DNA of 64,000 nucleotides from Elusimicrobia bacterium GWA2_69_24 (GCA_001799695.1 MGTY01000063.1:33047-97046), one strand, 5' to 3'; counted from the stretch's first letter, positions 17,611-27,418 are shown. Made by a program: numbers and translations. The notes: generated from the sequence alone by a model not told the origin.

Positions 17611-19508
17611 GGCCGCAGGAGCTCCTGGTCCGCGGGATACGCCGCGAGCTGCTCCCGGAAAGTCCCCACGCAATGCGGATAATGGGGGCAGCCCAGGCAG
17701 GTCTCGGGCTTCACAAAACTCTGGTGGAGGATGTAGAGCTTGATGGAATCCGCGATCCTGGCGCCGGCGATGACCGGCGAACGCTGCCCCCTCCGCGGGA
17801 GGTTGACGGCGCCGCCCCGGGGACCGCGGTCCCCGGGCCGCGGCACCCGCCGCTGGATGCAGACCGGGAAGGCGGCCAGGGACCGGGACCGCACCTCGCG
17901 CAGGATCTGCTCGTAGGAGGGGGCCAGGTCCGCGTAGGGCAGGTTCATGCTGTCGGGGTCCTTGGGCCGGAGCGGGAGGATGCTGAAGGGGAGCTTCATC
18001 TCCTGGAGCGCCCAGCGCTCCAGCTTGGCGACGGAGCGCAGGTTCTGCTTCATCAGATTGGTGTGGAGATAGACCTCCGCCCCGCCCACGCGGCGCAGGT
18101 TCACGATACCCGCCACCACGTCGCGGAAGCTCCCGGGGCGGCGGGTCAGGGCGTCGTGCTCGTCGGGGTCGCTGGAGTACACGGGGATGGGGAAGGACGT
18201 GGCGCCGGCCTCCACCAGCCGGCGCGCGAAGCCCGCGTCGGCCAGGAGCGTCCCGGAAGTCATGACCTCCACCTCCCGGAAGCCGCAGCGGCGGCAGAGG
18301 CGCAGGATGTCCAGTATGCGGGGATGCAGGAGCGGCTCGTTGCCCAGGAGGGCGACCCGGGTCCGCCCCACCTTGAGGTTCTGCCGCATCGCGGCCTCCA
18401 CCTCGTCGAAGCTCTGCCCGGGGTCCGCCACCTTGGCCTTGCAGAAGATGCAGTCCAGCAGGCAGCCGGAGCGCAGGAAATAGAACATGCGGTCCAGGTC
18501 CGGCAGGCGCAGGCGCAGGAAGCGGTCCTGCCCGCGGAAATCGGCCAATAGCAGCCCGCGCTTGATGGCCGGGTTCTCGGAGCGGTCATGGAACCCGCGG
18601 ATAGGCTTCTTGAAGAAGGCGCAGAGGCTCAGGGCCAGATGCACGTTGTTGAGCCAGAGGCCCCGGGCCGCCCCGGTGAGGGCCGCGTTCGCGCGGGCAA
18701 GCCGTTCCCCCGGGCTCCGGAACAGGGCGTCCAGCCCGTCGAGGCCGCGCGCCGCGACCGCCGGGAAAGCCGCGCGGAGGCCCGGCCAGGGACCGTCGCC
18801 ATGGGCGGGCCTCCAGACCAGCGCTCCGTCCGGACCCAGCCGGAGCTCGTTGGCCAGGAGCTCCGGCACCGGGTCCTCGTAGAGATTGAGCACGTCGAGC
18901 GGCTGGGGCCGGTCCCCGTGCTTCTGATTGAGCCCGCCCAGCCATTCCGACAGGCCGGCACGGAGCTTCCCCTCGGAGCCCGGCGGCCAGAGGACGCCGA
19001 GCTCCAGGCGCAGGCGCACCTTGGCCGGAGCCAGGGCTTCCAGCGCCTTGAGGCGGGGCCGCAGCGCCGGGAGGTCGCGCGGTCCGAGCACGGCTTCGAA
19101 CACGCCCAGGACGCCCGCGGCCCGGAGGCGCCGCAGTTGGGCCGCGCTGCGCGCCAGCCCGGGTCCCTCCCGGGGACCGGCCCGGACCACGACCTCGGCT
19201 TCCAGCTCGCGGAGGGACCGGAGCAGCCCCGCGGGCACCGGCTCGGGGGTATCGAAGCTGAGGGAAAGCTCCCGCCCCTGCTCCAGCGCGGCGCGGTGGA
19301 GCTCACGGAGCGGGGCCAGCCAGAGGCCGCGGCGCCCCCACAACCCGCTGCCGCGCAAGGTCACCCGCAAGCGCAGGGGTCTGGAGGCGAGGAGGAGTCC
19401 GAGGGACTTCTCCAGGACGGCGCGCACCAGGGTCCGCCCGCCCTCGCGCGGCACGACCGTCAAGCCGTGCAGGACCCCGCCGGTGGACCCGACCTCGATC
19501 AGCCTCAC
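17607..19508 (-). CDS. Radical SAM protein with SPASM/MoaA-like Cys-rich C-terminus (rSAM-9)
   Basis: FYFLRSGCLLDCIFCKAKVAD (CxxxCxxC), LLGNEPLLHPRILDILRLCRRCGF, EVEVMTSGTLL, C-terminal ETCLGCPHYPHCVGTFREQL. Confidence 0.85.
   Translation of the reverse strand: MRLIEVGSTGGVLHGLTVVPREGGRTLVRAVLEKSLGLLLASRPLRLRVTLRGSGLWGRRGLWLAPLRELHRAALEQGRELSLSFDTPEPVPAGLLRSLRELEAEVVVRAGPREGPGLARSAAQLRRLRAAGVLGVFEAVLGPRDLPALRPRLKALEALAPAKVRLRLELGVLWPPGSEGKLRAGLSEWLGGLNQKHGDRPQPLDVLNLYEDPVPELLANELRLGPDGALVWRPAHGDGPWPGLRAAFPAVAARGLDGLDALFRSPGERLARANAALTGAARGLWLNNVHLALSLCAFFKKPIRGFHDRSENPAIKRGLLLADFRGQDRFLRLRLPDLDRMFYFLRSGCLLDCIFCKAKVADPGQSFDEVEAAMRQNLKVGRTRVALLGNEPLLHPRILDILRLCRRCGFREVEVMTSGTLLADAGFARRLVEAGATSFPIPVYSSDPDEHDALTRRPGSFRDVVAGIVNLRRVGGAEVYLHTNLMKQNLRSVAKLERWALQEMKLPFSILPLRPKDPDSMNLPYADLAPSYEQILREVRSRSLAAFPVCIQRRVPRPGDRGPRGGAVNLPRRGQRSPVIAGARIADSIKLYILHQSFVKPETCLGCPHYPHCVGTFREQLAAYPADQELLRP
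17786..17846. repeat. 61-bp palindromic repeat, copy B (inside rSAM-9)
   Basis: gccccctccgcgggaggttgacggcgccgccccggggaccgcggtccccgggccgcggcac; contains perfect palindrome ggggaccgcggtcccc and stem cctcc-gcg-ggagg. Confidence 0.85.
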
Positions 19509-19521
19509 GGCTTATATGATA

Positions 19522-22500
19522 CTAAGACTTAGGCGCCGGCGGCGGCGGGACCGCGACCAGGCGCGCCTTCCAGTAACCGCCCTCGGTGAAGCAGCCCCAG
19601 CCCCAGCGGATCCAGCCCAGCAATGAGGACGCCAGCCATAGCGCCCAACAGAGCATGGCCAGCCGGTAGACCATGAGCGGCACGGAGAAGGCCCAGGCCC
19701 GCGGCAGGACGGCGCCCGCCCGGTCCTGATACCACAACAGCTCGTGCGCGGAAGAGCCGTTCCCGCCGATCTGCATGTCGGGCAGGCCGAGCAGGCCCTG
19801 GGCGATCGAGGAGAACAGGCAGGCGAAAGCCACGAGGGTCAGGAGCCCCAGCCCCGCCTGCAGGACGTCGAAGCTCTCGTAATGGCCGAGGACGTTGCGC
19901 TTGCGCCAGCCCAGGGCCAAAAACCACAGGGCGACGACCGCGGCGACCGGGACGGGGGTCTGGGTCAGCCCCAAGGACAGCAGGAACCATTCCCGCGCTC
20001 CCAGCGGCGTCAAGCGGATCTTCCCCAGGCCCAGGCTGACCAGACCGAAGACGACGAGCAGGCTCCAGAACAGCACGGCCGGCCCCATCCGCGGCCCTCC
20101 GACGAAGAGCGTCCAGCGGTCCTCGGGCATGGACACGGAGAGGTTCGCGTTCACGCTCCCCAGACCCAGGTCCACCTTGGGGGTCCGGTAGGCCATGCCG
20201 ATGCCCTTGGGCTCCCGCCAACTGAATTCCGCAATGTGCGTCCCTGGGCGGACGGGGAAGGTGACGTTGAGGCCCTCCTGCCGCACCGGCTCCGCGTTCC
20301 CGTCGATCTTGACTCCCTGGAGCTCCGCCCCGGGCGGCAGGACGAGGGTGTGCTGGCCGCCGCGGTTGGAACGCATGTGCAGCTCCAGCGTGGAATCCGT
20401 GGCCCGTATTCCCGGCGCCGCGCGCAGGGCGACCCGGTCGAAGGTGATGGTCTGGCCGGGAACGCCCTCCGGCCGCTGGACGCGGATCTTGACCGACTCC
20501 CCCGGCCAGGGCCGCCATTCGCGGACCCGCGCGCCGGAATCGTCCGGGGCATGGACCGCGGGGATGCCCTCGGGTTGGGTGTTCCAGATGGGGCTGGCGT
20601 CCAGCCGCCAGACTTCGACCCAGGGCGACTTCCCGGGAGCCCGCAGTTCCAGGACCGGGGCCTGCTCCAGCACCGAGCTCCACTGGACCTGCGCGGTCTG
20701 CGGGCCCATGCTGACCAGGGCCTTGCCCTTGGCGGTGCGCACGTTGGCGGAGGTGATGGATTCCCCGTCGAGGAGCGGGATCTCGAGCACCACGGCGGAA
20801 CCTACCGGGGTCAGGCGCTCGACCGTGGTCGCGACCTGCCACGACAGCCCCAGGCTCAGCGTCCGCTCGACGCGCACGAAGGGCGGGAGGTTGGTCGCCT
20901 CCATGGCCGAAGCCGCCGCGGAGCGCCCCCCCCGCCGGGTGAGCTGGAGGTTGTCCTCCGCCTGCCCGTCCTCGTGGACCCCGTCCAGGATCCACCCCGC
21001 GACGGAGGACTCCACGCGGTGCGGCTTGAGGGGCAGCGGTAGCTGCAGGGTCTCGCGCTCGGGGATCGGCCCCTCCATGCGGACTTCGTGGCTGCCCCGG
21101 GACAAAGCGACCCAGAGCGTGCCGTCCGGAGACAGCATGAGCGGCGCCCACGCGCCGTCGAGCTCGACCCGCGCCGGCAGCCATTGCTTCGCCCCGCCCG
21201 GCAGGGGGACCGCGGTCTGCGCGTCGGCGTTGATGCGCAGGCGCAGTTCGAGGAGTTCGCCGGAGGCCCGCAGGCTCATCTTGGGCATGTCCGCGCAATC
21301 GGGCGAGCACTCGGGCTCGGCCAGGAGCCGCCGCTTGAGCTCTTGCAGGATCTCCGGCGTCGGGGTGTCGGACGGCGCCGGGCTCTTCGCCGAGGTGGGG
21401 AAAGCGCCCGCCGCCAGCAGGAGGAGCGGCAGGAGCGCGCCCGCGGCCTTACGCCAGCCCTCGCGGGAACCCAGGGTCTTGAGCCAATCCTCCACGGGCA
21501 GATTGAAGAAGAGCAGGGCCAGGGCGATGACCAGACCCACGCGCAGCAGGGAGAGCATGAAGTTCAGCCACGGCGGGATCCATAGCAGGAAGAGCCGCTG
21601 GCCCCCGCGCACCGGTCCCCGCCAGGACAGGGATATCTCGTTCCAGGTCCAGCTGGGCAGGCCGGGCCCCGTGGAGACCTGCGACTTGGGGTCCGGGGCG
21701 TAGAGGTTGTACAGGCGGCTCGACACCTGCGGGGCCGCCTGCTTCGCTTCGGACTCCATGGAATTCAGCCGCGAGAGGGAACCCCGGAGCGCCTTCGCCC
21801 GCGAAGCCCGCTTCATCGGCGCCTTGCCGGCGAAGTTCCCGCCGCCGCCCGCCATCCGGCCGCCTTCCCCGGAATCGAAATCCGAAGTTTGTTCCGCAGC
21901 CGGGGAAGCCGGCTCCTCGGCGAGGGCACCCATCTGCATCATGTCCATCATCGTGATGCCGCCGCTCCCGCCGCGCAGCGAACCCCGCTCTAGCTGGGGA
22001 TACAGGGCGTTGCGCACCTGCAGGATCAGGAAGGGGATGCTGACGAGCAGGAGGACGACCCACACCGCGTAGCGGTAGGCGCGGACCCAGCGCAGGAACA
22101 CCCCTTCCGGCAGGGCGCGCACCAGAGCTTCCCCGGCCAGGGCGAAGAGCCAGACGTAGCGCGGGGCGGAGGGCTCATGCCACACGAGCCCGGCCGCGAC
22201 CAGCCCGGCCGCCCCCCAGCGCCAGCCCCACAGCTTTCCGATGGAGAAGGCCAGGATGAGGACCAGGAAGAAATCGAGCAGGGTCCAGCGCGCCACCCAG
22301 GTGGGATACGCCTTGTCCACTCCCCAGGCGTGGACCAGCCGCCAGCCCGGAGGCGTATGGATGCTCCCCTTGACCCGGTCGAAATCGTGGTTCCAGCTCA
22401 CGGCGGGCACGGCGGTCCGGCCGGGGATGCGGCTGTCCGCGCTTACGTCGAGGGTCCCCTGCCGGATCTCGATGCCCGCGGGGCCCCCGCTGGAAAGGGC

Positions 22501-23709
22501 GTTGAGGAACTGGTCTTCGCCGGAGACCGCGGCCCGGCCGAGCTGCGTGCCCGGGGCCATCTCCAGGCGCCAGCTGCGCCGCAGGGTGCCCGCGATCCTG
22601 TCCTGCACCGTCATTCCCCCCCCGTTGAAATCCAGCCAGAAGGTCCGGTCCAGGCTCAGGCGGTCCGCGGCCGGGTCCGCGTCTCCCCGGCGCCGCTCCA
22701 CGAGCTTCATCGTGCTGCCGGGACGCATGAGATAGGCGGCGAACTGCCGCCAGTCCTCGGGCAGTTCCGTCTGCTGGGGGTCGATCGCCGGCACCCCTTC
22801 CACGGACGCGAGGCGGAAGGAATCGTACGGGACGAATACCCAGGCTTCGTCGGAATCCCAGGCTCCCCCGGGCTCGGAGAGGGTGACGGCCGCGGCGGGC
22901 CCTTCGTGCCGGCCCTCCAGGCTCACGACCCAGTTCCCGGGCCGGACCTGCACGCGGAGCCGTCCATCGGGGTCGAGGCGCGCGGGCAGCGGGGACTGCA
23001 GGGCCATGGGGACGAAGCCCTCGGGCAGGGCCCGGCCCAGGACCACCTCCCGGTTCTCGCCGGAGACCTTGAGCTGGACCTGGGTCAGCAGGCGCAGCGG
23101 CACGTCGTCCTCCAGGCGGCGGTGGACGATGATGTCCATGCGCTTCTCCCCCGCCTGGACCCCGTGCGTGCGCTGCAGCCAGACCCGTCCCTGCTCGTCC
23201 CGCATCGGGAAGCGCGCCGCCGCCCCCCGCACGCTGAGGGAAAGGAGGCCGGTGTCGTTGGGGACCTGGAGGATCTCGGGGAGGGCGTCCCAGCGGAACG
23301 AGCCGCTCACCGTATGGCGGCCGTCGGAAAGGCGCAGAGCCGGGGAGCCGCCCCTCAGGATGACGGGGGCGGGGGTCCCGTCCACCGTCGTCTCCTGGGG
23401 CCAGCGCTTCGCGTCGCCGGGGAGCGCGACCCAGGCCTCGCCGTACACCCGCCAGGACTGGGTGAAGGCGCCGCCCTTATCGTCGAGGGAGAGCTCGAGG
23501 CGGGAAGGCCAGAGGCAGCGATGCTCGCCGCCCGAGCCGTTGAGGGCGGGGCACTTCGCCTGTTCCTGCCCGTGCAGTGCCCAGCCGATCCACGGCTTGA
23601 GGGGTTCCGGGACGTCCTGGGGCGCCAGCGGACCGGCCGCCCGCAGCGGCGTCGGCGGGATGAACGCAAGAAAGCCGGCGCAGGACAGCACCGCGAGAAG
23701 AGTTCTCAT
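19522..23709 (-). CDS. Very large uncharacterised membrane protein (1395 aa) with signal peptide
   Basis: N-terminal MRTLLAVLSCAGFLAFIPPTPLRAA; long beta-rich extracytoplasmic stretches separated by TM clusters (WTLLDFFLVLILAFSIGKLWGW, YAVWVVLLLVSIPFLILQV, and others). Only about 13 nt before rSAM-9. Confidence 0.8.
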   Translation of the reverse strand: MRTLLAVLSCAGFLAFIPPTPLRAAGPLAPQDVPEPLKPWIGWALHGQEQAKCPALNGSGGEHRCLWPSRLELSLDDKGGAFTQSWRVYGEAWVALPGDAKRWPQETTVDGTPAPVILRGGSPALRLSDGRHTVSGSFRWDALPEILQVPNDTGLLSLSVRGAAARFPMRDEQGRVWLQRTHGVQAGEKRMDIIVHRRLEDDVPLRLLTQVQLKVSGENREVVLGRALPEGFVPMALQSPLPARLDPDGRLRVQVRPGNWVVSLEGRHEGPAAAVTLSEPGGAWDSDEAWVFVPYDSFRLASVEGVPAIDPQQTELPEDWRQFAAYLMRPGSTMKLVERRRGDADPAADRLSLDRTFWLDFNGGGMTVQDRIAGTLRRSWRLEMAPGTQLGRAAVSGEDQFLNALSSGGPAGIEIRQGTLDVSADSRIPGRTAVPAVSWNHDFDRVKGSIHTPPGWRLVHAWGVDKAYPTWVARWTLLDFFLVLILAFSIGKLWGWRWGAAGLVAAGLVWHEPSAPRYVWLFALAGEALVRALPEGVFLRWVRAYRYAVWVVLLLVSIPFLILQVRNALYPQLERGSLRGGSGGITMMDMMQMGALAEEPASPAAEQTSDFDSGEGGRMAGGGGNFAGKAPMKRASRAKALRGSLSRLNSMESEAKQAAPQVSSRLYNLYAPDPKSQVSTGPGLPSWTWNEISLSWRGPVRGGQRLFLLWIPPWLNFMLSLLRVGLVIALALLFFNLPVEDWLKTLGSREGWRKAAGALLPLLLLAAGAFPTSAKSPAPSDTPTPEILQELKRRLLAEPECSPDCADMPKMSLRASGELLELRLRINADAQTAVPLPGGAKQWLPARVELDGAWAPLMLSPDGTLWVALSRGSHEVRMEGPIPERETLQLPLPLKPHRVESSVAGWILDGVHEDGQAEDNLQLTRRGGRSAAASAMEATNLPPFVRVERTLSLGLSWQVATTVERLTPVGSAVVLEIPLLDGESITSANVRTAKGKALVSMGPQTAQVQWSSVLEQAPVLELRAPGKSPWVEVWRLDASPIWNTQPEGIPAVHAPDDSGARVREWRPWPGESVKIRVQRPEGVPGQTITFDRVALRAAPGIRATDSTLELHMRSNRGGQHTLVLPPGAELQGVKIDGNAEPVRQEGLNVTFPVRPGTHIAEFSWREPKGIGMAYRTPKVDLGLGSVNANLSVSMPEDRWTLFVGGPRMGPAVLFWSLLVVFGLVSLGLGKIRLTPLGAREWFLLSLGLTQTPVPVAAVVALWFLALGWRKRNVLGHYESFDVLQAGLGLLTLVAFACLFSSIAQGLLGLPDMQIGGNGSSAHELLWYQDRAGAVLPRAWAFSVPLMVYRLAMLCWALWLASSLLGWIRWGWGCFTEGGYWKARLVAVPPPPAPKS

Positions 23710-23785
23710 GAAGATCCCCCAGAGCAGGTAGCTTATCCGTCTCGGAAGGCCCCTGCAAGCGCTTCTTAGCCTAGCGCGCGGCGCG

Positions 23786-24349
23786 TCACTTGACGATCTT
23801 CAGCACGGCCCGGAAGCAGGGGTCCGTGCAGCGCTCCAGGAGCTCGAACAACGCGGTCTCCACGGTGGTGATGACGACGCCCGCCTGGCGCAGCCGGGCC
23901 AGCGCGGCCGCGTGGTCGACTTCCTTGCGGGAGCCGGCCGCGTCCGCGCAGAGGTGGACCTGGTAGCCCGCCGCGGCGAGGTCGAGCGCGGTCTGCAGGA
24001 CGCACACGTGGCTCTCGATGCCGCAGAGGAGCGCCTGGCGGCGGCCGGTGGCCTCGAGCGCGGACAGGAACTTCGGCTCGCCGCAGTTGGAGAAACTGGT
24101 CTTCACGACGGGGAGCGCGCCCGCGCCGAGCGCCGAACGCAGGACGGGATGGGTCGCGCCGATGGCGGCCGGGTTCTGCTCCGTCACGATGAGGGGCAGG
24201 CCCAGGGCTTGGGCGCCCGCGATCAGCCGCCGCGCCCCGCCCAGGACCCGCTCGCGGACCGCGGGCTCGTACACGCCCACGAGCTTCTCCTGGATGTCGA
24301 TGACGATGAGTACGGCGCGGTCCCGCTGCAGCAAGGTCTCATAGCGCAT
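23786..24349 (-). CDS. Isochorismatase-family cysteine hydrolase
   Basis: AVLIVIDIQEKLVGVYEPAV, LPLIVTEQNPAAIGATHP, KTSFSNCGEPKFLSAL, ALLCGIESHVCVLQTALDL. Confidence 0.9.
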   Translation of the reverse strand: MRYETLLQRDRAVLIVIDIQEKLVGVYEPAVRERVLGGARRLIAGAQALGLPLIVTEQNPAAIGATHPVLRSALGAGALPVVKTSFSNCGEPKFLSALEATGRRQALLCGIESHVCVLQTALDLAAAGYQVHLCADAAGSRKEVDHAAALARLRQAGVVITTVETALFELLERCTDPCFRAVLKIVK

Positions 24350-24352
24350 GCT

Positions 24353-25246
24353 CTACTCCTCGGGGAACCAGGGCTGGCGCACCAGCCGGTCCAGGTCGCG
24401 GTTCCCGCAATACATGAGATAGCCCTGGGCGTGCGCCCGCTCGTAGGCGAGCTCCTTCTTCGCGGGCTTGGTCACGAAATCCAGGATGAAGACGGTCTTC
24501 TCGGCCTTGACGGCGAGGTCCAGGAAGCGCTCGATCTTCTCGGTGACCCGGGGCGGGGTGGGCCGGCTTTCCGCTTCGTAGCCGAAATAGGCCCCGTCGC
24601 GGAGTATGCCGTTCACCGCGGCGAGATACGACTCGTCGGCCAGCAGCTCCTCGCCGTTCTGCGGGTACACGGCGAACCCGGTGAGGCCGCGGCTCTGGCG
24701 GGCGTAGCGGATGAGCCCCAGGACGAAGCGCTTCATCTCGTCCGGGGCGGTCTTGCGGCCCTGAGCGTCGAAGAACTTATAGGCGTCCACGCCGTCCAGG
24801 ACCACTCCGTCGAAGCCGGCGTCGAGGATCCGGTCCAGGTAGCTGTCCGGCCCGCCGTAGATGAGCCTCTGCCACTCGCCTTCCCAGAAGCGGACGCGCC
24901 CCCGGTCCAGCCAGACGGGAGGGTCGTCCCCCCAGGAACGCTTCCAATAATAGCGGAAGTCCTGCGCCTCGGCGATCGGGAGATGGGCCAGGACCGTGCG
25001 GGGTCTGCCGGCCTTCCTCATCCGGGCGACCTCCTCCCGCGTCAGCCGCTTCTGGTCGCTCCCGTCCCGGGAGTAGTCCAGGATCAGTATGTCGAACGGA
25101 GCGGCCGCCAGTTCGTCGGGTTTGAGCCTCCGGAGCTGGACCGCGAAATGCGGGCCGCCGAGATGCGGGGGACGCTTCTGCGCCTCCCGGGCGTTCGCCG
25201 GCAGTGCGGCCGCGGCCAGCAGGACCGCCTCCATAAGGAGCCTCAT
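24353..25246 (-). CDS. GH114-like endo-alpha-1,4-polygalactosaminidase/TM1410-family secreted protein
   Basis: MRLLMEAVLLAAAALPANA signal; FDILILDYSRDGSDQ, RTVLAHLPIAEAQDFRYYW, FDGVVLDGVDAYKFF, FAVYPQNGEELL. Confidence 0.75.
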   Translation of the reverse strand: MRLLMEAVLLAAAALPANAREAQKRPPHLGGPHFAVQLRRLKPDELAAAPFDILILDYSRDGSDQKRLTREEVARMRKAGRPRTVLAHLPIAEAQDFRYYWKRSWGDDPPVWLDRGRVRFWEGEWQRLIYGGPDSYLDRILDAGFDGVVLDGVDAYKFFDAQGRKTAPDEMKRFVLGLIRYARQSRGLTGFAVYPQNGEELLADESYLAAVNGILRDGAYFGYEAESRPTPPRVTEKIERFLDLAVKAEKTVFILDFVTKPAKKELAYERAHAQGYLMYCGNRDLDRLVRQPWFPEE

Positions 25247-25312
25247 GCCGTCGATTGTCGTGTTTGTGGCCCCCCTTGTCAATGGTGTCGCCGGTTGCTC
25301 TAATAACACGCC

Positions 25313-26593
25313 ATGCCGCGCTTCCCGGACGGATTCCTGTGGGGCGCCGCGACCGCCGCCTACCAGGTCGAGGGCGGCAACGCGGGCTCCACCTTCGCCG
25401 CGTGGGAGAAGGTCCGGGGCTGGGAGCCGTGCGGCCTCGCCGCCGATTCCTGGCGGCGCTGGCCGGAGGACATCCGCTGCCTGCGCGAACTGGGGCTCGG
25501 AGCCTACCGCTTCTCCGTCGAATGGTCCCGGGTGGAGCCGCGTCCCGGGGAATACGACGAGGCGGCTCTCGCCCGCTATCGGGAGCAGGTCCGCGCCCTG
25601 GCCGAGGCCGGCATCCGGCCCATGGTGTGCCTCCATCATTTCTCCGAGCCGGCCTGGCTCTACGAGCTGGAGCCGTCGGGCTGGACCTCCCCGCGCTGCG
25701 CCGGATACTTCCTGCGCTTCGTCGAGCGGGTCCTGGCCGCGTTCCAGGGCGAGGTCCGCGACTGGCTCACCTTCAACGAGCCCATGGTCTGGCTGCTCCT
25801 GGGCTACGGGCTGGGGCATTTCCCTCCGGGCCTCAGGTCCCTCTTCTCCCTGGAGCGCGTCCTCGGGGAGAACGGCCCCCAGGGCACGGTCCTGCGCGCC
25901 CACGAGGAGGCCTACCGCCTCATCCATCGCGCCGTGCCGGCTGCCCGGGTGTCCGTGGCCCAGAACATCGTCGACCTCCGGCCGGCGAGCGGGGACCCCG
26001 CGGACGCGCGGGCCGTGCGGGACCTCGACCTGCTCATGCACGGCCGCTTCCTCGACCGGGCGCATGCGGCCAAGACCCTCGACTTCATCGGAGTCAACTA
26101 CTACACCGGGATCTTCGTGCGCGCCGCGCGCCTGCCGCTCTTCCCGGCCGGGGCCCTGCCGGGCTACGCGGAGCTGGAGCGGGCGCTGGGACCGCGGCTG
26201 TTCCGCCTGCTGGGCGGCCGGCGCGGGGAGGCGCCCCGTTCGGACATGGGCTGGGAGGTCGTACCGGAGGGGCTCGGCCGGGTCGTCCGGCGGGTCTGGG
26301 CGGCCTACGGCCTGCCCATCTTCATCACCGAGAACGGCGTGGCGGACGGGACCGGGGAGCTGCGCGCGGCGTTCCTCCAAGACCACCTGGCGGCTCTGCG
26401 CGGGGAGATCGAACGAGGCGCGCGGGTCCTGGGCTACCTGCACTGGAGCCTGCTCGACAACTACGAATGGGGGAGCTTCCGCCCGCGGTTCGGGCTATAC
26501 TCGGTGGACCGCGCCGGAGACTTCGCCCGCCGTCCGGCCCCCGGGGCGCGGGCCTACGCGGACATCGTCCGCGAGAACGAAGGAGGACTCTGA
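25313..26593 (+). CDS. Glycoside hydrolase family 1 beta-glucosidase
   Basis: FPDGFLWGAATAAYQVEGG, GAYRFSVEWSRVEP, LTFNEPM, IFITENGVADG, GYLHWSLLDNYEWG. Confidence 0.95.
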   Translation: MPRFPDGFLWGAATAAYQVEGGNAGSTFAAWEKVRGWEPCGLAADSWRRWPEDIRCLRELGLGAYRFSVEWSRVEPRPGEYDEAALARYREQVRALAEAGIRPMVCLHHFSEPAWLYELEPSGWTSPRCAGYFLRFVERVLAAFQGEVRDWLTFNEPMVWLLLGYGLGHFPPGLRSLFSLERVLGENGPQGTVLRAHEEAYRLIHRAVPAARVSVAQNIVDLRPASGDPADARAVRDLDLLMHGRFLDRAHAAKTLDFIGVNYYTGIFVRAARLPLFPAGALPGYAELERALGPRLFRLLGGRRGEAPRSDMGWEVVPEGLGRVVRRVWAAYGLPIFITENGVADGTGELRAAFLQDHLAALRGEIERGARVLGYLHWSLLDNYEWGSFRPRFGLYSVDRAGDFARRPAPGARAYADIVRENEGGL

Positions 26594-27318
26594 TGGGACC
26601 TGAAGTTCACAACGAGGCGCTCGAGAAGGCGCTGCGGGAATCGGCCGGAGGCTGCACGGAAGAACTCCGCAGCCGGATATTCTCCGAGCTCCTGCGCGGC
26701 CGGCTCATCGTCGAAGTGGCGGGCCCGCCGGCCGGGCCGCAGGCCGGGCTCTCCCTGATCGGGGTCCGCGGCCCGGACGGGCGCCGCGGCTTGCCGGTGT
26801 TCACGAGCCGCGAACGGCTCACCCTCTGGAAGCCGGAGGCCGGCCACGCGGCCGCCATCCCGGCTCAGGGGCTTTTCGGCATGGCCCGGGACGCCGGCTT
26901 CGACGCGATCGTCGTCAATCTCCCGGACCCGGCTTGGGAGATATCCAAGGCGGACGCCGCGCTCCTCGCGCAGGGCCAGGTCCCGGGGCCCCGGGACGCC
27001 CAGGTCCGCTGCGAGATCCGTCCGGCCCCGGCGGCGCTCCCCGCGGCCGCCCTCGACTTCGCGCGTGGCAAGCTGATCACCCTTCCCGAAGTATCCTGCG
27101 CCTATTTCTTCACGCTGGCGTTCGCCGATTCCCCTCCCGGCCTGGCGCTCGGAGTGGGGCTCTCCATCCATCCAGAGACCTGGAAGTCCGCCTGCGGCGC
27201 CATCGAGAAGTCCCTGGCCGGCATGCCCCCGCTCGCCGAAGGGTTCCGCGTCATCCCCCTGGAGAAAGAGATGCTCAAGGCGGTGCGCCGGCTGGGGCTG
27301 CGCGTGCTGGACCGCTGA
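26593..27318 (+). CDS. SseB-like (enhanced serine sensitivity) family protein
   Basis: LPVFTSRERLTLWKPE, GFDAIVVNLPDP and an SseB-C-like second half. TGATG overlap with GH1 gene. Confidence 0.6.
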   Translation: MGPEVHNEALEKALRESAGGCTEELRSRIFSELLRGRLIVEVAGPPAGPQAGLSLIGVRGPDGRRGLPVFTSRERLTLWKPEAGHAAAIPAQGLFGMARDAGFDAIVVNLPDPAWEISKADAALLAQGQVPGPRDAQVRCEIRPAPAALPAAALDFARGKLITLPEVSCAYFFTLAFADSPPGLALGVGLSIHPETWKSACGAIEKSLAGMPPLAEGFRVIPLEKEMLKAVRRLGLRVLDR

Positions 27319-27418
27319 CGCGCCGTTCGGCCCAAGCCGGCATGGGCCAAATACCTCTTCTCGCGGGGCCTACGGACCCCGGCGCATCCGCGCCGCATCG
27401 GCTATCCTGACAGCGCAC

